Below, piece after piece: positions 7,540-12,823 of a DNA stretch of 12,823 nt. Made by a program: the position numbers and the translations under genes. Each line of letters opens with the position of its first letter. The first letter of the stretch is position 1. Origin of the DNA: Dysgonamonadaceae bacterium (lineage in GTDB: Bacteria > Bacteroidota > Bacteroidia > Bacteroidales > Azobacteroidaceae); assembly GCA_031282925.1 (NCBI GenBank), contig JAITCT010000088.1, positions 1 through 12,823 of the forward strand. The letters are read 5' to 3'. Under the pieces are notes generated by a model. The model did not search any database and was not told the origin of the DNA. It was given only the letters and a program-made list of their open reading frames with translations.

Positions 7540-7547
7540 CAAATGTA
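7540..7547 (-). promoter_or_regulatory. Candidate -7 box of the CYTH gene
   Basis: Read on the minus strand this is TACATTTG, matching TAnnTTTG. It lies about 30 bases upstream of the CYTH start codon. No clear TTTG lies at the expected distance for the -33 box, so the call rests on one element and on its position in the divergent gap. Confidence 0.4.
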
Positions 7548-7600
7548 TATGATTTTCCGCAAAAAAGCAGTGAAAAAGGAACAAGTAATTAAAAATACAT

Positions 7601-7608
7601 TAACTTTG
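7601..7608 (+). promoter_or_regulatory. Candidate -7 box of the GNAT-parE-coaD-S41 operon
   Basis: TAACTTTG matches TAnnTTTG and is followed by GCGGG, a common continuation in Bacteroidota promoters. It ends 29 bases before the ATG at 7638, predicting a leader of about 20 bases. The -33 region is not well conserved. Confidence 0.5.
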
Positions 7609-7637
7609 CGGGTCAATAATCCATTAACACTTGATAG

Positions 7638-8762
7638 ATGGCTGTTATAATCACAGAAGTTACAAACAGATTTGCATTGAGGAAATTTGTTAAGTTCAAC
7701 ATTCAATTATATAAGGACAATCCTTATCACGTTCCCGGTTTGGTTGAAGATGAAATGATGACTTTGAGCAAAAAGAAAAACCCTGCTTTTGATTTTTGCG
7801 AATCGGTTTATTTCCTGGCATACAGGGATAATCAAATTGCAGGGCGAATCGCCGGTATCATCAATCACAGGGCCAATGAAACCTGGAATCAACAATATGC
7901 CCGTTTCGGTTTTGTTGATTTCATTGACGATGAAGAAGTTTCTTCCGCTTTGTTCAAAGCCGTTGAAAATTGGGCGATTGCCAAAGGTATGAAGGGTGTG
8001 CAAGGCCCTTTGGGTTTTACCGACCTGGATCATGAAGGCCTTCTGGTTTGGGGATTCGATCGCCTGGGTACGATGGCTACCACTTACAGTTACCCGTATT
8101 ATATGGAACATATCGAAAAATTAGGATATGCCAAAGAGCAGGACTGGAAAGAATTTTTAATTACCGTCCCGAAAGGAATCCCCGAAAAATACCTGCGCAT
8201 TGCGGACATCGTTCAACAAAAATACGGTTTCAGGGTCAAAAAATTCAAGAAAACACGGGAAATATGGCCTTATGCAAAAAAGATATTCGAATTGTGGAAC
8301 GAGGCTTACAAACCTTTGTACGGTTATTCCGAACTGTCGCCCAGGCAAATCGAATATTACATCAAAATGTACATTCCGATGCTCCGCCTGGATTTGGTAA
8401 CGCTCGTGCTGGATGCCGACGACAATGTTGTCGGGGTAGGTATTACCATGCCCAGCCTTTCAAAAGCCCTGAAAAAAGCCAAAGGACACTTGCTGCCTTT
8501 CGGTTGGATTCCCTTGTTAAAAGCATTATACTGGAAAAATGAGGTAGTAGATTTATATATTATCGGTATTCTCCCCGAATACCAGAGCAAAGGCGTTAAT
8601 TCTTTAATTTTTACTGATTTGATTACTACTTGCAGCAAAATAGGTTATTTATACGCGGAAAGTAATCCCGAACTGGAAACAAATCATAAAGTGCAGTCTC
8701 TGTGGGATGCTTTCGAACGGGAACATCACAAAACCCGGCGAGCATACATCAAACATCTATGA
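7638..8762 (+). CDS. GNAT-fold N-acetyltransferase-like protein
   Basis: A 374-residue cytoplasmic protein. The C-terminal part looks like a GNAT acyltransferase: a beta strand [12 protein letters not shown] runs into the acetyl-CoA pyrophosphate loop motif Q316-SK-G319 (QxxG), followed by [13 protein letters not shown] as the helix after it, then [20 protein letters not shown] as a final segment. The N-terminal half ([20 protein letters not shown]) resembles a second, degenerate GNAT unit, so a double-GNAT layout is likely. The central region, with [21 protein letters not shown], is a conserved signature I remember from uncharacterised Bacteroidota proteins of this size. The acyl acceptor is unknown. 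There is no signal peptide or membrane segment. The TGA stop overlaps the parE start codon (ATGA), pointing to translational coupling with the next gene. The start follows the -7 box at 7601 closely and no better upstream ATG exists. Confidence 0.75.
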   Translation: MAVIITEVTNRFALRKFVKFNIQLYKDNPYHVPGLVEDEMMTLSKKKNPAFDFCESVYFLAYRDNQIAGRIAGIINHRANETWNQQYARFGFVDFIDDEEVSSALFKAVENWAIAKGMKGVQGPLGFTDLDHEGLLVWGFDRLGTMATTYSYPYYMEHIEKLGYAKEQDWKEFLITVPKGIPEKYLRIADIVQQKYGFRVKKFKKTREIWPYAKKIFELWNEAYKPLYGYSELSPRQIEYYIKMYIPMLRLDLVTLVLDADDNVVGVGITMPSLSKALKKAKGHLLPFGWIPLLKALYWKNEVVDLYIIGILPEYQSKGVNSLIFTDLITTCSKIGYLYAESNPELETNHKVQSLWDAFEREHHKTRRAYIKHL

Positions 8763-10621
8763 ATGAAATCAATATAAATGGTTCCGGCAAAGAGGTAGAA
8801 TATGGCGAGGGACATATCCAGACATTAGAATGGTGGGAACATATCCGTGTCCGTCCGGGCATGTACATCGGTAAAACGGGCGACGGCTCGTATGCCGACG
8901 ACGGTATTTATGTTCTTTTGAAAGAAGTGCTTGACAATTCCATTGACGAATATATGATGGGTTATGGGAAATCTATTGACGTTACCATTACCGATGGCGT
9001 AGTCGCCGTTCGCGATTACGGGCGCGGCATTCCACTCGGAAAAGTGCGTGACGTTTCTTCCAAAATGAACACCGGCGGGAAATACGATTCCAAAGCTTTC
9101 AAAAAATCGGTGGGACTTAACGGCGTCGGCATTAAAGCGGTTAATGCGCTTTCTTCCTACATGCTGGTGCAAAGTTTCCGAGACGGGGAAACGAAAGCCA
9201 TTGAATACAGGCGAGGACATGTGGTAACGGATTTTCCGGTACAGGTCTCAGACCAGGCCAACGGCACGCAGGTCAGTTTTATTCCCGACGATGAAATCTT
9301 CAAGGATTTTAAGTATAAGGAAGAATTTATTGAGCCGTTGTTGAAGAACTACGTATTTCTCAATTCGGGTCTGGTAATCAATTACAACGACAAGAAATTT
9401 TACTCTAAAAACGGGCTGGTTGATTTGCTGAACGAATACATGACTTCCGAACCGCTCTATCCGGTTATTCATCTGCAAGGGGAAGATATCGAAATCGCGG
9501 TTACTCATGCCAGTCAATACGGCGAAGAATACTATTCGTTTGTAAACGGACAGTTTACGACACAGGGCGGTACGCATCTTTCGGCTTTCAAAGAAACCGT
9601 TTCGCGGGTAATCAAAGAATATTATTCCAAGAATTTCGAATATTCCGACATTCGTTCGGGCATCATTGCCGCCGTAGCCATCAAGGTCGAAGAGCCGGTG
9701 TTCGAATCACAGACAAAGACCAAATTAGGTTCCAAAGACATGGGTCCCGGAGGACAGACCGTTGCCAAGTTCATCGGCGATTTCGTCAAGAAAGAATTGG
9801 ATAATTACCTGCATAAAACGCCCGATACCGCCGATGCATTACTGAAAAAAATCCTTGATTCGGAGCGTGAACGCAAAGCGATTGCCGGCGTAACCAAACT
9901 GGCAAAGGAAAGGGCAAAGAAAGCCAATCTGCATAATAAAAAACTGAGGGATTGCCGTTTACATTACAACGACACCAAAGGCGACGACTTGGATAATACC
10001 TGTATCTTCATCACCGAAGGCGATTCCGCCAGCGGCTCGATTACCCAAAGCCGCGACCCGAATTACCAGGCGGTTTTCAGTCTTCGCGGCAAACCGCTGA
10101 ACACTTTCGGCGAAACCAAACAGATTGTTTATAAAAACGAGGAATTTAACCTGCTGCAAGCCGCATTGAATATCGAAGAAGGCTTGGAAGGATTGAGATA
10201 TAATAAGGTAATCATCGCAACGGACGCCGATGTGGACGGGATGCACATCCGCCTGTTAATCATCACGTTCTTTTTGCAGTTTTTTCCCGATTTGATTAAG
10301 AACAGTCACGTTTTCATTTTACAGACGCCGCTTTTCCGCGTCAGGAACAAAAAGGAAACACAATATTGTTATTCGGAAGAAGAACGGGTGAGCGCTATTC
10401 AGCGTTTAGGCCCGAATCCGGAAATTACCCGTTTCAAAGGTCTGGGCGAAATTTCACCGTCGGAGTTTAAGCATTTTATCGGCAAAGACTTGCGTTTGGA
10501 TCCCGTTTTGATGCGGAAACAAGACTTGGTGAAAGAAATGCTGGAGTTTTACATGGGAAAAAACACCATGGAAAGGCAGAATTTTATCATTAATAACCTG
10601 GTAGTGGAAGAAGATGTCTAA
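8759..10621 (+). CDS. parE: DNA topoisomerase IV subunit B (ATPase subunit)
   Basis: A 620-residue type IIA topoisomerase B subunit that with ParC decatenates and relaxes chromosomes using ATP. The GHKL ATPase comes first: [10 protein letters not shown] with general-base E56 and Mg-binding N60, then D86-YGRGIP, and the glycine-rich [16 protein letters not shown] lid. A transducer region follows. The TOPRIM domain has TEGDSASGS (E420) and TDADVDGMH (D489, D491, D493), the Mg sites of strand passage, and the end carries [13 protein letters not shown]. Length is close to E. coli ParE (630) and lacks the GyrB-specific insert. Together with the parE-coaD-S41 gene order, this favours ParE over GyrB, though the two are hard to separate by motif alone. 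The start is ATG 8759, overlapping the upstream stop by four bases; an in-frame GTG at 8702 would lie inside the previous gene. Its 3' end overlaps coaD by 8 bases. parC is not in the window. Confidence 0.92.
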   Translation: MNEININGSGKEVEYGEGHIQTLEWWEHIRVRPGMYIGKTGDGSYADDGIYVLLKEVLDNSIDEYMMGYGKSIDVTITDGVVAVRDYGRGIPLGKVRDVSSKMNTGGKYDSKAFKKSVGLNGVGIKAVNALSSYMLVQSFRDGETKAIEYRRGHVVTDFPVQVSDQANGTQVSFIPDDEIFKDFKYKEEFIEPLLKNYVFLNSGLVINYNDKKFYSKNGLVDLLNEYMTSEPLYPVIHLQGEDIEIAVTHASQYGEEYYSFVNGQFTTQGGTHLSAFKETVSRVIKEYYSKNFEYSDIRSGIIAAVAIKVEEPVFESQTKTKLGSKDMGPGGQTVAKFIGDFVKKELDNYLHKTPDTADALLKKILDSERERKAIAGVTKLAKERAKKANLHNKKLRDCRLHYNDTKGDDLDNTCIFITEGDSASGSITQSRDPNYQAVFSLRGKPLNTFGETKQIVYKNEEFNLLQAALNIEEGLEGLRYNKVIIATDADVDGMHIRLLIITFFLQFFPDLIKNSHVFILQTPLFRVRNKKETQYCYSEEERVSAIQRLGPNPEITRFKGLGEISPSEFKHFIGKDLRLDPVLMRKQDLVKEMLEFYMGKNTMERQNFIINNLVVEEDV

Positions 10622-11081
10622 AATCGCAATATTTCCCGGCACGTTCGACCCTTTTACTTTGGGGCATTTATCCTTGGTTGAAAGAGGATTGCGGTTGTTT
10701 GACGGGATCATCGCCGCCATTGGCGTCAATACGGGTAAAAAGTCTATTTTCACGGCGGAGCAAAGATTGGAAATGATTTCCCGGCTTTTCCGGGATAACC
10801 CGAAAGTTCGGGTCAAAACGTATTCCGGCATGACGGCCGATTTTGCAAAAGCCGAAGGCGCCGGATTTATCCTGCGGGGAATCCGGTCAACCGGCGATTT
10901 TGAATACGAAAAAAGCATCGCTGACGTAAATCGTGAAATATCAGGCTTGGAAACCGTTATTCTATTTACGGATACGGAATATTCATACATCAGTTCTTCC
11001 ATAGTCAGGGAATTATGGATACATGGAAAATCAATCGACAAGTTTGTTCCGGAAAATTTACATATCAATGAATATAAATAA
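10614..11081 (+). CDS. coaD: Phosphopantetheine adenylyltransferase
   Basis: A 155-residue enzyme transferring AMP from ATP to 4'-phosphopantetheine, giving dephospho-CoA, the penultimate step of coenzyme A synthesis. It is a Rossmann-type nucleotidyltransferase with the signature [10 protein letters not shown] (residues 9-18); the HxGH-type motif has Thr in the first position (T15, G17, H18), as is usual for Coa[14 protein letters not shown] (87-99) is the conserved Arg-containing substrate and ATP contact block, and ISSSIVRE (126-133) the C-terminal nucleotide-binding loop. Length is standard (about 155-165), and the protein should be cytoplasmic and hexameric. Its ATG lies inside the last codons of parE, with GGAAGAAG in front acting as a purine-rich ribosome site, so it is probably translated by coupling. 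The next gene begins 13 bases after its stop. Confidence 0.96.
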   Translation: MSKIAIFPGTFDPFTLGHLSLVERGLRLFDGIIAAIGVNTGKKSIFTAEQRLEMISRLFRDNPKVRVKTYSGMTADFAKAEGAGFILRGIRSTGDFEYEKSIADVNREISGLETVILFTDTEYSYISSSIVRELWIHGKSIDKFVPENLHINEYK

Positions 11082-11094
11082 TAAATACACAGAA

Positions 11095-12747
11095 ATGAAA
11101 CAATTAGCTTTTGCATGCCTGTTGATTGTAACAATGAATGCATGTACTTACGGACAAAACGGTATCACTTTCGGGCGCGTCGCGTCTTCCGCCGCCGCGC
11201 AAAAAGTGAATATGGCTTTAACAGCTGTTGAAAATTTATATGTCGATGAACTCGACGGCAATAAATTGGCCGAAGACGCTATTGTCGGCCTGCTCGAAAA
11301 GTTAGACCCTCATTCTAACTATATGACTCCCGAAGAGGTGAAGGAAATGAATGAGCCTTTGCAGGGAAATTTCGACGGGATAGGCATTCAGTTCAATATG
11401 CTGACGGACACGCTGTACGTTATTCAGGTCATTCCCGGCGGGCCTTCCGAGAAAGTGGGAATTTTGGCCGGCGACCGCATTATTCGGGTAAACGACACCC
11501 TGATTGCCGGCGTAAAAATGAAAAATACGGATGTCATGTCGCGCCTGCGTGGTCCCAAAGGCACTGCGGTGAACGTGAAAGTACTCCGGAATAAAGACCC
11601 GAAACTGTTGAATTTCAAAATCATAAGAGATAAAATACCCATTTATAGCCTGGACGCTTCCTACATGGTTGACAAGACAACCGGTTACATCAAATTGAAC
11701 CGGTTTTCGGCGACTACCCACGATGAATTTAAAACAGCGCTTGACAAATTGATGCAGCAAGGTATGCAAAACCTGATTCTTGATTTGCAAAACAACGGCG
11801 GCGGTTATTTAGGCGCAGCCATTGAGATAGCCAATGAATTTTTGAAGCAGGGTTCATTGATCGTATATACCGAAGGCGCTCACCAGAAACGGGAAAATGC
11901 GGTTGCAACCAATAAAGGCGCTATGCAAAACGGGCGGTTGGTTGTGCTGGTGGACGAATCTTCGGCTTCGGCAAGCGAGATTGTTTCCGGCGCAATACAG
12001 GACTGGGACAGAGGCGTGATTGCAGGAAGAAGAACTTTCGGGAAAGGCTTGGTGCAACGTCCGGTTCCGTTACCCGACGGGTCGATGATCCGGCTTACCA
12101 CAGCGCGTTATTACACGCCAACGGGACGTTCGATTCAAAAACCGTATGAAAACGGCAACCAGGCAAGTTACAATAAGGATTTGATTGACCGCTATAACCG
12201 CGGCGAGATGATTTCGGCCGACAGTATTCATTTCCCGGATTCTTTGAAATTCAGTACATTAGAGAATAAACGCACTGTTTACGGCGGCGGCGGAATTATG
12301 CCCGATTATTTTGTGCCTGTGGATACGACGCGCGGTTCCACGCTTCTGAGAGAACTGAACTCAAACGGAATTACCTACAAATATACGACTCAACTCATTG
12401 ATGCAAAACGGAAGGCATACAAAAAACAATATCCTGCATTTGAAGATTTTGACAAGAAATTCGTAGTAACGGATCAAATGATAAACGATTTGATGGACGC
12501 CTGCAAAAACGATACGGCTTTCAATAAAGACGACAGTTTACCGGAAGACCGTATTGCCAAAGATTTGGTTAAATCCGGATCAGTCATCAAAGCGCAGATT
12601 AAGGCGATGGTTGCCCGCGATATTTTCGGCGAAAGCGAATATCACAGGGTGCTGAACCAGGTCATTGATGCATACAATAAAGCGATAGAGATTATTTCGG
12701 ACGAAAAGATTTACGATAAATTGCTGTCCGGGAAAATTGAGAATTAG
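11095..12747 (+). CDS. S41-family C-terminal processing peptidase (CtpA/Prc type)
   Basis: A 550-residue exported serine protease with a Ser-Lys dyad that trims or degrades envelope proteins. It has an N-terminal signal sequence (MKQLAFACLLIVTMNAC); MNAC is a poor lipobox, so periplasmic release after signal peptidase I cleavage is as likely as lipidation. Next comes a helical segment with LLEKLDPHSNYM, then a PDZ domain (about 80-170: GNFDGIGIQF, VIQVIPGGPSEKVGILAGDRIIRVN). The S41 core holds FIxLxxF-like TGYIKLNRFS, LILDLQNNGGGYL, DESSASASEIVSGAIQDW with catalytic S292, and TFGKGLVQ with K317. The 25-residue spacing of S292 and K317 equals that of S452 and K477 in E. coli Prc. A C-terminal helical region of about 150 residues follows. 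Start ATG 11095 was preferred because it precedes the signal peptide directly; ATG 11068 would add nine polar residues inside coaD. Nothing shows what its substrates are. Confidence 0.92.
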   Translation: MKQLAFACLLIVTMNACTYGQNGITFGRVASSAAAQKVNMALTAVENLYVDELDGNKLAEDAIVGLLEKLDPHSNYMTPEEVKEMNEPLQGNFDGIGIQFNMLTDTLYVIQVIPGGPSEKVGILAGDRIIRVNDTLIAGVKMKNTDVMSRLRGPKGTAVNVKVLRNKDPKLLNFKIIRDKIPIYSLDASYMVDKTTGYIKLNRFSATTHDEFKTALDKLMQQGMQNLILDLQNNGGGYLGAAIEIANEFLKQGSLIVYTEGAHQKRENAVATNKGAMQNGRLVVLVDESSASASEIVSGAIQDWDRGVIAGRRTFGKGLVQRPVPLPDGSMIRLTTARYYTPTGRSIQKPYENGNQASYNKDLIDRYNRGEMISADSIHFPDSLKFSTLENKRTVYGGGGIMPDYFVPVDTTRGSTLLRELNSNGITYKYTTQLIDAKRKAYKKQYPAFEDFDKKFVVTDQMINDLMDACKNDTAFNKDDSLPEDRIAKDLVKSGSVIKAQIKAMVARDIFGESEYHRVLNQVIDAYNKAIEIISDEKIYDKLLSGKIEN

Positions 12748-12767
12748 GAAAATTACTCAGCCTCGTT

Positions 12768-12802
12768 GCGTCATTGCGAAGGCGTTAGCCTGAAGCAATC
12801 CA
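12768..12802. repeat. Hairpin-forming interspersed repeat (CGTCATTGCGA...GCAATC type)
   Basis: About 20 bases after the protease stop begins GCGTCATTGCGAAGGC, then GTTA, then GCCTGAAGCAATCCAG. ATTGC (12773-12777) pairs with GCAAT (12795-12799), and GGC (12781-12783) with GCC (12788-12790), around the GTTA loop. The form CGTCATTGCGA...GAAGCAATCC is a short repeat seen scattered between genes in many bacterial genomes, recognised from memory. The window holds only this copy, so its genome-wide copy number cannot be shown here. It could also act as a weak transcription stop for the operon, although no T run follows at once. Confidence 0.55.
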
Positions 12803-12823
12803 GAATTATACTGCGTTGTTCTC

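Noticed and set aside
8702..8758. Longer start (GTG) for ParE
   Set aside because: The extension lies within the end of the GNAT gene and has no family counterpart; ATG 8759 forms a normal ATGA overlap.
8759..10621. GyrB instead of ParE
   Set aside because: The length near 620 residues without the GyrB insert, and the neighbouring coaD and S41 genes, favour ParE. Motifs alone do not exclude GyrB, so some doubt is kept in the confidence.
11023..11094. Longer start for the S41 protease inside coaD
   Set aside because: The added residues precede a good signal peptide starting at 11095 and are translated from conserved coaD sequence in another frame.
10454..11143. Long minus-strand open frame opposite coaD
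   Set aside because: It lies wholly opposite parE, coaD and the protease start, all of which have clear family motifs, and its own translation shows no recognisable domain.

Overview
The window reads as chromosomal DNA of a member of the Bacteroidota, most likely order Bacteroidales. Three things support this: a SusC/SusD outer-membrane pair with typical signal sequences, promoter elements of the Bacteroidota type (TTTG, a 19-base spacer, then TAnnTTTG) with A-rich rather than Shine-Dalgarno-like leaders, and the conserved order parE - coaD - S41 peptidase. Genus and species cannot be named from the sequence alone.

Layout. Positions 1-165 hold the 3' end of a gene that enters from the left, probably the C-terminal tail of an IS transposase. 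Positions 166-1079 have no convincing gene. They carry a four-copy 42-bp tandem repeat whose cores are hairpins (432-604), a run of 12 C (669-680), a perfect 20-bp palindrome (761-780) and a good promoter (919-949). From 1080 to 6898 runs a three-gene operon: a SusC/RagA-type TonB-dependent transporter, a SusD-like lipoprotein and an unrecognised surface-type lipoprotein. It ends at a strong hairpin (6939-6972). A CYTH-family phosphatase lies on the minus strand (7045-7509). Divergent from it starts a tightly packed plus-strand operon: a GNAT-fold protein, topoisomerase IV subunit B (parE), phosphopantetheine adenylyltransferase (coaD) and a CtpA-type S41 protease. The last 50 bases hold a hairpin-forming interspersed repeat.

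How the genes work together. The transporter operon should form a nutrient-uptake complex: a SusD lid on a SusC barrel, with a third lipoprotein exposed at the surface. No glycosidase, protease, sigma/anti-sigma pair or other regulator accompanies it, so its substrate cannot be deduced. The second operon is housekeeping: chromosome decatenation, coenzyme A synthesis and envelope proteolysis, probably linked by translational coupling (a 4-nt and an 8-nt overlap) more than by shared pathway.

No clear new defence, mobile or biosynthetic system is visible. The observations most worth following are the structured 42-bp repeat array in front of the transporter operon and the unknown third lipoprotein.
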